Shown here: in pieces, positions 32,138-43,705 of the stretch | Layout of the letters: each line of letters begins with the position of its first letter | Position numbering within the stretch: the first letter of the stretch is position 1 | Assembly (NCBI GenBank): GCA_030220185.1 | Contig: JASPKZ010007537.1 | Span: forward strand, 235,001 to 299,000 | DNA from: Diploptera punctata | Taxonomy: Eukaryota > Arthropoda > Insecta > Blattodea > Blaberidae | Length of the DNA: 64,000 nt | Reading direction: 5' to 3' | The notes under the pieces: model-generated | What the model was told of the DNA's origin: nothing | Database searches by the model: none | Seen by the model: the letters and a program-made list of their open reading frames with translations, nothing else | Program-made: the position numbers and the translations under genes

Positions 32138-32357
32138 CCCTTAAATTAGCAAAACACACAATTCTTCTGTTAGTTATTTGAATGTGGCGGACCGCAGTGA
32201 GAACGGAATCTTGTGTAACTATTATTATTAGGTATATAGTATAATTAGACACATATTTAAGTGGCTACTTTTTGTTCGTTTTCTTCTGATTTATTTAAAA
32301 TATTAAATTAATTGAACCAACTGTTGTATCTAAAAGGATACATTATGAATTTAAGGG
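32138..32357. mobile_element. piggyBac-type MITE, copy 1
   Basis: 220 bp with ends CCCTTAAATT ... AATTTAAGGG, flanked by TTAA at 32134-32137 and 32358-32361. A TTAA target and CCC-start termini are the hallmark of piggyBac elements. No transposase. A second copy is at 59024-59247. Confidence 0.75.
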
Positions 32358-32633
32358 TTAACAAAAAAAATGGTCCTCACTGCTGGACTATCAGTCTTAT
32401 CAGTTTGTCGGTGAGGTATTGTTACGCCCTATATACGGAAAAAACGTGCGATATGTAATGTAATATATTTATTAATCAGTAAGAACTGATTAAGATATGA
32501 CGCTGTTTAATCAGCATAGATTAACTAATTGCCAAAGTACAAGTTAAAATTACATTCGTAATCATGAGATGATAAAATAAGTCTATCAAAGATAAAACCT
32601 TAGATCGCAATTTTCCAGAAGAATACAGTAAAT

Positions 32634-33430
32634 AAATAATAGTTTAAAAAATCTAAAGCAACACGCTTCATTAGAAAAACCGAACTAAAAAATAAAAAAT
32701 AATTTTAATTTCCAATACGCTTGGGATAAAATTAAAGTGGTCAACAAAAAAATAATGTCTAACACATCTAGAATAAAACTAGAGTAAAGTGAAGGTAAAG
32801 TGATCCCACAACAGGCCTCATGAGGCCCTTGGGGTAGTAGGAGGTTAAGGCTCCCACTTTTTCTAGACAATCGGCACTTTATGTCAGCCGGGTTGTCAGC
32901 CCTGCGTGACGGCCGCCTTTACCCCAGAACAAGCGTCTGGTACTCATTTCAGTTAGAGGCTGAGTCGACCCCAGGGCCATGGTGCCGCCAGAAGGTTTGG
33001 GTCAGTTTAAAAATCCTGACCCCAACGGGACTTGAACCCTCGACCCTCCACCTTGTAGCTCAGTGCCTTAACCACTACGCTACGGCGTGCCCCATAAAAC
33101 TAGAGTTATCTACAAAAACATAATTTTACCATCAAAAGCGTGGGGTACTTTTTATGGTTTTTACGTTTTCTTCTTAGAGACTTTACTTTTACCAATATCT
33201 GTTTATTATCAAATGTATTAATTGATATAGAGCACCCCACGCTTTTGATGGTAAAATTATTTTTTTCTTGTAGATAACTCTAGTTTTATTCTAGATGTGT
33301 TGGAGATGATTTTTTTGTTGACCACTTTAATTTTATCCCAAGCGTGTTGGAAATTAAAATTATTTTTCATTTTTTAGTTCGGTTTTCTAATAAAGAGTGT
33401 TGTTTTAGTTTTTTAACTATTATTTATATT
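32634..33430. repeat. Composite repeat R3, copy I: palindrome split by SINE B
   Basis: Two ~195-bp inverted arms (32634-32785 plus 33107-33146, and 33232-33430) around an ~85-bp loop; arm landmarks TTACCATCAAAAGCGTGGGG, AACTAGAGTTAT, AATTTTAATTTCCAA. The same palindrome occurs at 52109-52490 (opposite loop orientation) and 57960-58405. Followed at 33786 by a tRNA-Tyr-like relic and at 33900-34060 by one ~165-bp unit. Confidence 0.75.
32786..33093 (-). mobile_element. SINE B, full length with 13-bp TSD
   Basis: A minus-strand SINE B inserted in the left arm of R3 copy I; ATAAAACTAGAGT at 32773-32785 and 33094-33106. Complete tRNA-like head with A and B boxes. Confidence 0.92.
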
Positions 33431-33785
33431 TTATTTTTTAGTTTGATTTTCTAATAAAGCTTGTTGTTTTAGTTTTTTTAACTCTTATTTATTGTTTTAG
33501 TTCTTTTAAACTATTATTTATTTTTTTAATTTTTAGTTTAATTGATATAATTGTATATTTTTTAAAATTATTATCTAACATTATTATAATATTTTTTTAT
33601 ATTTTAATATAGATAAATAGTTACAGTTAATCGTATCCTTCTCATATATATTTTTTTCGATAAATTATAATGTGGTAAGTTTACAAAATTGCCATTAATA
33701 TTTTACAGAATAAGATAAAATTGTAAATATCTTTAAATTCGATACTATTTTAGTATGAGCTAGAAGTAATACTCTTCTAAAAAAA

Positions 33786-33862
33786 ATCCTCCGGACCGGA
33801 TTTGTAGCAGCGACCTAAGGATTACCGAAATTATATACCACAACGATGGGCTAAAAGGTCGA
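33786..33862 (-). repeat. tRNA-Tyr-like relic in R3 copy I
   Basis: The most decayed of three: TTAGGTCGCTG and CAAATCCGG remain, with the intron-like TGGTATATAATTTC. The D-arm region is lost. Confidence 0.45.
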
Positions 33863-33894
33863 TACGTCCGCAACCTATTATACCGGTCTTGATT

Positions 33895-34060
33895 TGTTTG
33901 ATTTCCCGATGATCTTAGGAGAAAAAAATTAAATTATTGTATTGTCATTGGTCCTTTACAAGTATACAAGGTTTCAAGTCGATCCAATGTTTTTAAATGG
34001 GTAAAAATCATGTTGAAAGATTCCGTTACATAGACAGATACAGGTCAAGCTAATATAAAG
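33895..34060 (+). repeat. R3 copy I, single ~165-bp unit and end
   Basis: One unit (TTACAAGTATACAAGGTTTC, GTCGATCCAATG, GATTCCGTTACATAGA) ending in ACAGGTCAAGCTAATATAAAG, the same end as in copies II and III. Confidence 0.65.
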
Positions 34061-34890
34061 AGGTTTTTATTGGAAGCCATTACATAACACTAATACTACT
34101 GTTCTAACGTTATGGTGATGAGATAATAAAAAATTCAAACACTTCTCTCTTGAAGCGAACAAAGGCGACGTTCCGGAAGAAAAAGGGCACATTACATAGG
34201 ATTGAAAAAGAATTTTAAGCTCTACGCCAGCTGACGTTAACATGATATTTTTAAGTTTATTCATTCATCATTCACAAAAACTTATCCTCTTTCCAAGGCG
34301 TGAAAGCTCTTCATTTCTAAATTATTATTTATGTAAAAGACTGCTGCACACTTTGCAGCATGCTAAAATTATTTTATTATGCTATACATTTTAAGAAATA
34401 TACACCACTAACTTGCTTCTAGAACATACGCGGTCTCAAAGACTTTGAAATGGCTTCTGAGGTTTATTCGGAGAAACCTTTAGAAAGTAGACAATCACGG
34501 TAATCCCTTGGAGGTGTTCAAAGCAACACAGATTACTGCTTTATCTTCTACTCGAATCTGAAATTATGAGCAAGCTCTTCTTCACAAAGGACACTGATCT
34601 TTTTCTGTATTAATGTACAGTTGCTCCCTTTAATGTGTTTTGATATTTTAGTTCATAATACTTTTGCAATATATTTATAACCTGGGATAAAAAAAAATAA
34701 AAAATACAATTTAATTTAATAGTAATGTATTTAATACCTGTGAACGATAAAACGAAAATAATCATGCGCGTTTCATAAATAAAAATAAGAAAAAATAGAA
34801 ACCCGCCATATACTGTATTCATGTACCACTAGTATTAAAATTCAAAGTTGTCTTGTGATTTCATTTATAAATTATTCAATATTACATTTT
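34061..34890. other. No recognised features
   Basis: AT-rich sequence with no matching repeat and no frame with a motif. Confidence 0.35.
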
Positions 34891-34892
34891 GT

Positions 34893-35270
34893 GTCCACCG
34901 CTGTGGTCTCGAGGTAGCGTGCTGCCTTGTCACGCAGCGGGCCCGGGTTCGATCCCCACTCGGGACAGTTTTTCTGGGTGAGGTTTTTATCGGGGTTTTT
35001 CCTCACCTGTAAGACAAATGTCAGGAAAACTTTAAGGCCCAAACTGTCCCCGAAATCATATGGCCGTCGCAACCATCATCATTCATATTCATCTTAGATT
35101 AGGCTTAGGATTAGGGACTCTCCTGGCGTACCACTATCATCATCGTCATCACCCATCATATCATCGGGGCAACGTAACCCCCAGGCGCTCCAGCCTCAGA
35201 AGTGGGTTACAAATACGACATGCCAGGAGAGAAACCAGGAATATCGAAAGACAACCTGGGGCATTTGCAA
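34893..35270 (+). mobile_element. SINE A (tail type 1), full length
   Basis: Complete from the head (CCACCGCTGTGGTCTCGAGG) to a 10-A tail. Apparent open frames across it (for example 34872-35072 minus) are reading through the SINE. Confidence 0.9.
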
Positions 35271-35546
35271 AAAAAAAAATTATATTAAATTTTATTATAT
35301 ACGTTGACTTTCGTTTCTTTATGTTTGGCAATCGTATTCTTATTTTGCATAAAACTAATTTGTGGTCACTTCTCATATCAGCGGAATTAAGTGTCCTGAC
35401 ATCAATTATCTGATCAAAAATTAATTTCTCTATTTGTTAAAATATAGTCAATTACTGGACTAACACGGGCTAGCGACCCACTTCAAGGTGTATCTTAATT
35501 GCTCGCAGTTCCAAGGATCAAAATTCAAAGAAAACTCTGAATTATT

Positions 35547-35915
35547 GTTTTTTTAATGCACCAGGTTTTCCTTTTTGGACATTTCTGGTGTCCTCTCCTG
35601 GCATTGGCGTAATTGTAACCTACTTCTGAGTTTGGGGCGCCTGGAAAGCGTGGTTACGTTGCCCCGATGATATGATGGGCGATCATGATGAGTCCTTAAT
35701 CCTAAGCTTCATCTAAGATGAATATGAATGATGATGATTGCGATGGCCATATGATTTTCGGGGACTGTTTGGGCCTTAAAGTTTCCTGACATTTGTCTTA
35801 CAGGTGAGGAAAAACCCCGATAAAAACCTCATCCAGGAAACTGCCCCGACCGGGAATCGAACTCGGGCCCGCTGCGTGACAAGGCAACACGCTATCTCGA
35901 GACCACAGCAGTGGA
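35547..35915 (-). mobile_element. SINE A (tail type 1) with 10-bp TSD
   Basis: Minus-strand full-length copy with CTGAATTATT at 35537-35546 and 35916-35925 and an A-rich tail on its minus strand. Confidence 0.9.
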
Positions 35916-35994
35916 CTGAATTATTAATGTAAAATATATCTTAATGCTTGTATAGAAGAAAGTCAGTTTTGTTTATAATATAATAATAATACTT

Positions 35995-36050
35995 TATTTA
36001 TTCTGGCAGAGTTAAGGCCATAAGGCCCTCTCTTCCACTCAACCAGCACA
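35995..36050 (-). repeat. Short retroposed 3' end (GGCC hairpin)
   Basis: Minus strand reads GGGCCTTATGGCCTTAACTC then TGCCAGAATAAATAAAG; partner of 1915-1965. Confidence 0.45.
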
Positions 36051-36519
36051 AATACAAATAAATATTCGACAAATATAGATATATATATATGTAGATGTTT
36101 GGGTAAAGATAGACAAATGAAGGTTCAATAAAGGGTAAAACAGGGACCAGGTACTTGATGCATGTAGAATGTTAATAGAAAAGTACTTAAATACTCATAT
36201 ATTGTTAATATCAGATTTTGATAGGCAATGTTGAATTTGAACATTTCCATGAACATTAAAACATGATTTAAATTTGTACAAACAAATTCTTCATAATTAC
36301 ATTTAAAATCAAATTTGAAGCTCTGTTTTATATACATTGATGGATTTTATTTTGGAAAATGAAAATGTTACGTTGATGATGCAATTGATCAATTTTATAT
36401 GGATTTAGCCCATCCCATTTCATTTTTTTTGAGCTACAACATATTCCATTTCATTTTTTTTGAGCTACAACATCGCTGTCTGTTAGCATTGCAGACAATG
36501 GCCCTGCTGGTATTGTCAT

Positions 36520-37130
36520 TAGTAATGTCACGAGTGATTTCCAAATCATCAATAGAGTGAATTTATCTACAGAATTTTGAAATGAAGAGTGGCATTTGTT
36601 AGGACTATTTAACGAATAAATTTAAACTGTTTACTCAAAAATCATTATTTAAATATAGTTACCGGTATTTTAAAATATGTATATATTTAATGTAAACGGC
36701 AATGTTTGAAAACAAATCAGAAATGTGAGGTTATATTTATTCACTGCAACTTGATATTATTTACTGCCAAATAGGAATGTACTCTAGTGGAGAGATAATT
36801 AAACGCATCAAACTGTATATTATAACCAACATTATAGATTATTAATTATTTTTTTAGTAAACAACTCAGTAAAATCAATGTTAAATTATTTGCTACATTG
36901 AATGTATTTGTTGCAGAGTCGGTCACTGGAAAATAATGCTCTAACCTGTTCAGAATATTAAAAAAGGAGAAAGTTTCTTTATCACAAAAGCAGGAGCTCA
37001 TAAAGAGAAATCGAATAAGAGTGAGGTCAAACACGACTGCCATTTGTTGTAAAACAAAATTCACTGAAACGTGATTGGTCATTGATTATCATTTGGGGCA
37101 TGAGTTAAAGTCATTATAAATGATCTCTGC
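36520..37130 (+). repeat. R2 repeat, long copy
   Basis: Matches 54628-55080 in order: foldback end (TGATTTCCAAAT ... GTGAATTTATCTAC), GGCATTTGTTAGGACTATTT, TAAACGGCAATGTTTGAAAA, and TGATTGGTCATTGA at the far end. The minus frame 36846-37082 lies inside it and is not a gene I can support. Confidence 0.6.
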
Positions 37131-38317
37131 AATTGTTCTCGTATTCTATGATTTTTTACAATGCAATTGCTTTTTAAACCAGTATTTTATAATGTTCCTG
37201 TTTGATAAAAATAGTATCATTTCTATTTGAGGTATCAATTTTAACAAATATATATACTATACATTTATTACTGAGTAGGTACCATAAAATATGTTTTACT
37301 GCATGCTGTTACTCTTTCGAAAGCTTAATTGTTTACTCAAATATATTTTTAATGGAATTAAAATATAGCTACTATTTTATGCCCTTATTCGAAGTTTCAT
37401 TTCCATCCCACTTTTCAAAATGTGGTAGTACTTATTGATACCTAAGTTCCGATAAACGAAGGTCTAAATTTACTGTAAGAGTTTTAGTTGTTGTTTGCTA
37501 CATCCAGAATAAAATCTGTGTCAAATTATAATCTGATCTGTTTATATATCAATTAAATAAAAAAAAAGAGAGATCCTCAAGTGTACAGTTGTCGAATTGA
37601 GAAAGCATGGAACTGGGTTATACGTACTGGAAATATTATTCTGTGGGAGTACGGTGCTATTTTTACACTAGAGGAACGAGAACGTTCTAAAATTATATAT
37701 AACCATGGTGGGCAAGGAAGAAGCGACCATGCAAGAACACCCAGCTTACTCAGCGGAATGTGTCTCTGTCTGATGAGAGATTCTCGTCCGGTCTTTTAGA
37801 TACCATCTTACATGTAAAACTGGTATATAGCCACGAATGAATTATCGCATCGCAGCACTGAAAACATTTCTTAATTTATCAAGACAAAATAAAAATCCAA
37901 ATAAGTATTCAATACATTTTCACGATTTAAGTTTTACATGGGTTTAGGTTCACTATTTCGAAAATTAATCCAAAATAAATCTCCTTGAAATAGTTATATT
38001 AATTCTTTTAATTTCCAGTCTAACTATTAGATTTATTTTTACCCAAATTCATCATCCATTAGCAAATGTCATATGTATACTGCTGCATTTATTTCGACTT
38101 CCCACATAAGTGATGCGAATAAAACAATTAATTTAGAAAAAATAAAAATAAAACTTTAAAAAAAATAATCTCTTTTAAATCGATTTCTCGCCGCTAGAGG
38201 TCAGCAGCACCTGTCAAGTTTGTATTTAAGCATCTTATGAAACAATTTGTCACTTGGCTAACAATGTATTTTTAAATTATTTAAAAAAAATAAAGAATTC
38301 AATTGCAGAATTTTGTT
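37131..38317. other. Unassigned; short frame at 37581
   Basis: No repeat recognised. A plus frame at 37581-37799 (72 codons; AWNWVIRTGNIILWEYGAIF) has no motif I know and no splice signals I can defend. Confidence 0.3.
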
Positions 38318-38329
38318 GTTATAATTAAT

Positions 38330-38376
38330 CTTCTTCTTCTTCACTTCCTGGTTTAGGCAAGAGTTGCCTGTTCCGC
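38330..38376 (-). mobile_element. 47-bp retroposed stub of RT family L, 12-bp TSD
   Basis: Minus strand CGGAACAGGCAACTCTTGCC, TAAACCAGGAAGTGAAGAAG: the extreme 3' end of the family seen at 55842-55908. GTTATAATTAAT flanks it at 38318-38329 and 38377-38388. It consists of little more than the AGGCAA-CTC-TTGCCT hairpin and the (GAA)n tail. Confidence 0.9.
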
Positions 38377-38799
38377 GTTATAATTAATTAATATATATAT
38401 TCACTTATTTATTTGATTATAGTAAATATATTTGTTATTAATCTGTATTTAATTATATGACCTTATATATATATATATATATATATAGGGTGTCGCTGCA
38501 TACAATCGTTTCTTTCTGACGTTTCTATTTGGGTTCCCAGATCAGCTCTGAAGAACGACACGATACTGTAGCGGAAATTTCATAAAGAATAGCTTAGGTA
38601 TAGCGATACCCGGACGACAGATGGATAAAAAAAACTATAACGAAGACACGGATCACTTAAGTCTACAAATGTTTTAACAAATTGTTTCTCTTGCATTTTG
38701 AGGGCTTAATTTAAAAAAAATATGATTTTTTCTTAATGTCGGATATGTTGATTTGTACAGGCGTTTGGTAAATAATAATAATAATAATGAGAATGTTCA

Positions 38800-39190
38800 C
38801 ACATTGTGTATTGTTTTGTTTTTTTATTTGTCTCGTGCATATTCACTTATGGGTTTCTTTCTGTTTTTACACACTGTGATGTGGTATCGGTCACATCTTT
38901 CCTTGCACATCTCGCATACACATGTGTCTTCTGGTACGTGATATGTCTTCTTGGTGCATATTCTCTGGTGGGAACCGTGTACCGCCATCCTGGTCACCAG
39001 GTGTCGCAGCTCGTAGTTCGCCGACATCCAATTGTTGTTTGCCATCGCCTCTGTGGAGTAGAATTCGTCCCAGATCTCGTCTTGTTTTCTCCTTCTGTTG
39101 TGTAGTACCTTTGCTGCTGCCTCTGTTGTGGGTAAATAAATATATTGTCTAAATGTAATTATTCTCATCTCTGCAAGTTTAAGAGACACT
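38800..39190 (-). mobile_element. RT family P C-terminal fragment
   Basis: The minus frame 38824-39189 (121 codons open) reads AAAKVLHNRRRKQDEIWDEF, NYELRHLVTRMAVHGSHQRI and CVCEMCKERCDRYHITVCK, the same Cys/His knuckle as at 29761-30015. Only the end of the protein is present. Confidence 0.8.
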
Positions 39191-39329
39191 TAACTATGCC
39201 ATGTATTCACTTAATTATTATTTATTGGATCGGGAAGGTCGGTTAAATTTTGTTCAAAGGCACTAATTTGGTTTCAGATTCTTTTATAAACCCGAAATAA
39301 GCAGCCAGTGCTCAAAATGGGCTGTAGTA

Positions 39330-39465
39330 CCATCTTTTATTATCGTTATTATCACTATCATTATCATTTTTATCATTATCATCATCATTATTTTCATCAT
39401 CATTATCATCTCATTATTATTATCATTATCGTTATTATCATTATCATCATCAACATCGTCATCAT
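39330..39465. repeat. (TTA/TCA)n compound microsatellite
   Basis: About 135 bp of ATT, ATC and TCATTA units abutting the tail of the RT family J copy. Confidence 0.85.
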
Positions 39466-39765
39466 GAACAAATTCGTTTTAGGCCATGTGGCCTGTACGG
39501 TAAACTTAGCGAGATGGTCTTGATCTTTCCACCGATGTTTTGGTCTTCCTTGGTCCCTATGTCCAGTTGGGGTATATTGGAATGCCAATTTTGGAAGTCT
39601 ACTTCTTGCCATTCTCCTCAGATGATTTTTCCATTCTTGTTGGTATCTTTGTATATCTTCATTTAAACTTGTTACTCCAAGTTTTCCTCTGATAATAGTG
39701 TTCCTTTGGTGATCCAGTCTATTAACTCCTAACAATGATCGTAAGAAGCGCATTTGGCTTAATTG
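39465..39765 (-). mobile_element. RT family J, C-terminal end
   Basis: The minus frame 39406-39753 reads MRFLRSLLGVNRLDHQRNT, YQQEWKNHLRRMARSRLPKL, GHRDQGRPKHRWKDQDHL. The 3' UTR has ACAGGCC-ACAT-GGCCTAA at 39481-39496 and a (TGA)n tail. 5'-truncated. A second copy is at 55350-55580. Confidence 0.8.
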
Positions 39766-39772
39766 AGGTTTA

Positions 39773-39808
<36 letters not shown>

Positions 39809-39811
39809 TCT

Positions 39812-40616
39812 TCTTCTTCTTCTGCTTCATGAAATTAGGCCTTTTGACCTGTTTTCACATCAAGTGGGATTTAATGAATCCTCCCATCTAGTAAATGGGC
39901 GTCCAACATTTCTATGTCCTATTGGTTTGTACTTTAGTAACAGCTGAGGGATTCTATCTGTAGGCATTCTCTTGACATGTTCATACCAGTTGTTTCTCAT
40001 GTTGTCAATTCTATTTGTTAAATTGAAAATATTTAAGTCCTTCCTAATATCCTCACTTCTTTTCTTGTTCAAAATTGTCACACCCCTGCTACTGAACGTA
40101 GGTACTTCATTTCTGCAGTTTCTATTTCCCTTCTGTCTGAACGGTTGAGTGTCCAATTTTCACTTGCATATGTTAAGACAGGCACTGCCATAATTTTGTA
40201 AAATTTTAGTTGTGTGCTCCTCAAAGTTTTATTTTTCAGTGTCCGTCTTATAGTGCCACACATCTGTAAAATCTGTAAAATCTATTTAATTTAATATTAA
40301 TATCTTCCTTCTGGCAGTATGATACGTTGCATCCTAAATAATTAAAATTGTTCACCTGTTGTATTATACTGTTATTAATACTGATTTTACACCTCATGTG
40401 GTCTTTCCTGTTGAATGCCATTACTTTCCATTTACTTTCAGAGATTGCCATATTGAATTTATTTCCTATTTCGTTTAATTTATATGCTGCTATTTGTAAA
40501 TTGTCTTCTGAAGAGCTAAGGATTGTCTGATCGTCTGCAAACAGTATGGTATTTAGAATCGTACTGCCAACTTTAAACTCTGTGGTTAAATTTGATTGCC
40601 ATTGTACAATGATCTC

Positions 40617-40664
<48 letters not shown>

Positions 40665-40719
40665 TAAAGAGTGCAGGAGATAGCGGGCATCCTTGTCTAA
40701 CCCCTTGATTAATTTCTAA
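39812..40719 (-). mobile_element. RT family F with an in-gene (TA)n expansion
   Basis: Minus strand, several frames: NQGVRQGCPLSPALF near 40675-40715, then a (TA)n run, then LFADDQTILSSSEDNLQ near 40520, VMAFNRKDHMRCKISINNS (40248-40451), MCGTIRRTLKNKTLRSTQLK and LTYASENWTLNRSDRR (40078-40263), RIDNMRNNWYEHVKRM and GHRNVGRPFTRWEDSLNPT (39860-40156). The 3' UTR hairpin is ACAGGTC-AAAA-GGCCTAA at 39836-39853. Frameshifts separate the blocks. Confidence 0.85.
40620..40663. repeat. (TA)n microsatellite inside RT coding
   Basis: About 21 TA units at the position where other RT families encode LYINE or IIYMNK, so repeated IYIYIY replaces a few codons. Confidence 0.85.
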
Positions 40720-40721
40720 TG

Positions 40722-40774
<53 letters not shown>

Positions 40775-40775
<1 letters not shown>

Positions 40776-40945
40776 TTCCTGGTGGACGAAACGGAGCTTT
40801 GGCAGGTTTTTATCGGAGTTTTCACCAGTTTTCCCCTGCCACAATTCCAGTCTATCATTTCTCCACACTCATCTCATCCATTTCGTTTCATGGCGCGTCA
40901 GGCATGGTCGGCCGACCTCTTGTCATTCACATACCTCTATATATA
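40775..40945 (+). repeat. Possible diverged SINE
   Basis: Has GGTTTTTATCGGAGTTTTCA and CCACACTCATCTCATCC, reminiscent of SINE A body (GGTTTTTATCGGGG) but otherwise different, with no legible tRNA head. Confidence 0.3.
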
Positions 40946-41029
40946 GGGGGCTTCATATGTTTCTAAGTTCCAATCATACACCGTGCGCATGCGCCAACAA
41001 ACGCGAAACGGTTTACACTATGGAATCAC

Positions 41030-41140
41030 GATATTTAACGAAACTAAAAGCTAACCTAGTAAAATTTAAGTACTCTAACCTGTGAAAGACCAACCTAAAA
41101 GCTAACCTAACGCAATTTAAACACTCTAACCTGTAAAAGA
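41030..41140 (+). repeat. Two ~55-bp direct repeats
   Basis: AAAAGCTAACCTAGTAAAAT ... ACTCTAACCTGTGAAAGA is followed by a second diverged unit AAAAGCTAACCTAACGCAAT ... ACTCTAACCTGTAAAAGA. Only two units; not telomeric. Confidence 0.55.
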
Positions 41141-41186
41141 ATGCAACGCACAAAAATAAATAGTAAGTTCTGAAATTCTGAAGTAT

Positions 41187-41730
41187 TATACATCCAAGTT
41201 AACTGTTCACGGGCGAAGGGGAAGAGTTTTAGCGCTAGTGTCGCCGATCTACTGAATGTGTGGAAGGGATGTAGGAGAACACTGTACATCTGATCACGTA
41301 TTGAAAAATTTCAACTTCAAATGTGGGGGGAGAATATCTAAACACGTGTGAAAGTTTTTAACATGGTTGTCAAATTAGTAATTTAAGCACGGAACGCTCA
41401 AGCGGTCCGATCATTTAAAATCACAGATTTGTCGTCTCTCTGTTACCAGCCTCACAATAAATCACAAGTGGCAACATGTAATGAGAAGGGACAGCTCATT
41501 CCTAGACGTAACCCAAAAAGTAACAGGGTTGCCAAGTTATTCTGCCACTAACCGAGCAGAACGACGGATGACTAAAATACATAGTATTTGTCAGCTCTCT
41601 ACCTGCCAATCAAACAACATAATACAAAGGACAGGAAGTGGCAACATAGGAATAGAAAGAGAAGGACAATGTGTTAGTTAACATATTTTCCGCCTGCACA
41701 AAACACTTGGATGGGTAATATATGTTTACA
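41187..41730 (-). repeat. R5 repeat, minus copy
   Basis: Full-length R5 in reverse (CATCCAAGTTAACTGTTCAC at left, CACTTGGATG at right). The plus frame 41481-41681 lies in it and is incidental. Confidence 0.6.
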
Positions 41731-42600
41731 GTTAATTTGTACACACTAGAGTTGGCTGCACTGGAACACGTCTTTGTTATTGCATATAATATTCGTTAAA
41801 ATCAATCATGACTGCCACGCCTTAATGCTATGTATGTAGTTAAATATAATTGAAACATATATTTAAATAATCGTTACAAAAATGTGAAAATCATTGTAAA
41901 TGGTGGGAAATGATTTGAAAAATGAAACCCCAAGAATAAAATTTGACAGGAGTTTATGAAGAATTAAAAAGGTTGCATCACAGAGACCTAAAACGTCCAT
42001 GAACCACTTATGAGTGGCGATGTTGATTACGATTAATATTATCAGAGACAAGAAAAGAGATTATATAACAATAGCAGTCTGATAAATTTTATTAAGTGAC
42101 GATGTGAGAGGTAGGCCAATGTTACATAAAGGTAGTGATGTATGTATTTGATAGGAGTAACATTCTCTTGTGGGAAATGTCAATCACGTACGTACTTGAC
42201 CGCCATTATCACCTGAGAGTCTGACGCCTCCCACCCCATTCTGCTCCGTCAGGGATTAACTTCGTCTCCCATCATCATTAATTAGTGATACGCAGCACTG
42301 AATGTCAAGAATGGACAAAATACGTGTTTATTTCACACTATGTCTCATTGGAATGCTTCACCATTTTACAAAAAAAGCTCGGAAAATAAAACATTACAAA
42401 TGCCTTGAACTGTAAAATCTACAAACACTGAATCAACTATCGCTAACTTATGAATAAACCATGTCAAACAGAATTAGTTATTTTACATGAAAATCTGATA
42501 ATTATCTCTACAAAAAAACCTATTTATTTAGTTATGAATTATTTTATAGTAGACAAGTAAAAGTTATAAATATAAATAATAGTAAAATAATACTAATAAA
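41731..42600. other. No recognised features
   Basis: Apparently unique sequence without motif-bearing frames. Confidence 0.35.
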
Positions 42601-42663
42601 ATAATTATTTTTATCATTATTATTATTATTATTATTACAATTATTATTATTATTATTACAATT

Positions 42664-42719
<56 letters not shown>

Positions 42720-42720
42720 G

Positions 42721-43055
42721 TCCACCGCTGTGGTCTCGAGGTAGCGTGCTGCCTTGTCACGCAGCGGGCCCGGGATCGATCCCCGGTCGGGGCAGTTTTT
42801 CTGGGTGAGGTTTTTATCGGGGGTTTTCCTCACCTGTAAGACAAATGTCAGGAAAACTTTAAGGCCCAAACGGTCCCCGAAATCATATGGCCATCATCAT
42901 TATCATTATCATCCTTACCATTTTCATTATCATCATCCTTTGTGGAAAGCAACAGGAAGCTACCACATTACACAATTCCCTAGTAAAGCTGCAAACATGG
43001 CATGAAAATGCTATGATTGCAGTGAAGGACCTGCCTTCGGGCAGAATTACTATGG

Positions 43056-43057
<2 letters not shown>
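42721..43057 (+). mobile_element. SINE A (tail type 2) between (TTA)n runs
   Basis: Complete head, body and type-2 tail (hairpins CATGGCATGAAAATGCTATG and CTGCCTTCGGGCAG). It lies between ~110 bp and ~47 bp of TTA repeats, so the target or tail was a microsatellite. Confidence 0.9.
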
Positions 43058-43102
<45 letters not shown>

Positions 43103-43228
43103 GAGTAATATTGCAGACGTTCCATGTGGCAAAATTCAATATAGTTCTCTTTTTCCAATTCGTCTCCATTAACAAGCTTGGGTCATCATAATTTAGAGTA
43201 GTACTTTTACATCTTCTTTGAGCAACAC

Positions 43229-43390
43229 ACACGAAATAGAGTATCAGACGCTTGTTCTGGGGTAAAGGCGGCCGTCACGCAGGGCTGGCAACCCGGCTGA
43301 CATCAAGTGCCGATTGTCTAGAAAAAGTGGGAGCCTTAACCTCCTACTACCCCAAAGGCCTCCTGAGGCCTGTTGTGGGATCACTTTACC
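43229..43390 (+). mobile_element. SINE B, 5'-truncated
   Basis: The 3' half only (AGGCGGCCGTCACGCAGGGC to CACTTTACCTTT). It directly precedes SINE D. Confidence 0.8.
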
Positions 43391-43705
43391 TTTAACGTAA
43401 GTTTTCCAAGGAGCAAGTCCTCCGGGAGGGACTTTAAGCCGTGGGTCCCGAGTCTGAAGATTTTCAGGCTCGCAAAGATCCTTAAGCCTGAATGAAAATG
43501 CCTCTAAGCAAAATTTACCGAATTTTCCCGTCCTAGTAGGCCTACTACCTTGGTTTCCTAGATGTCACTATGAGGCGGAACGCTGACCACTGATCACTCA
43601 AATGACATCTATACGAAAACAAGTGTAACTAAATTAGTATGGTTAAAATTCTTCCATGTAGGAGGAGAGCGCCTAAATCTCCGTTAAGGTAAACATGGAC
43701 TTAAA
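43391..43705 (+). mobile_element. SINE D, 5'-truncated
   Basis: Starts inside the body (AAGGAGCAAGTCCTCCGGGA) and runs to the end (AGAGCGCCTAAATCTCCG, AAACATGGAC). The tail GTGTAACTAAATTAGTATGG lies near 43622; it is the segment resembling the 62-bp satellite. Confidence 0.8.

Noticed and set aside
32881..33123. 80-codon plus frame
   Set aside because: Antisense read of SINE B.
41030..41140. Insect telomeric repeat (TTAGG/CCTAA)n
   Set aside because: Only scattered CTAACCT within two ~55-bp units; no tandem pentamer.
42564..43232. Long frames of poly-Ile or poly-Asn
   Set aside because: (TTA)n translation joined to SINE A.
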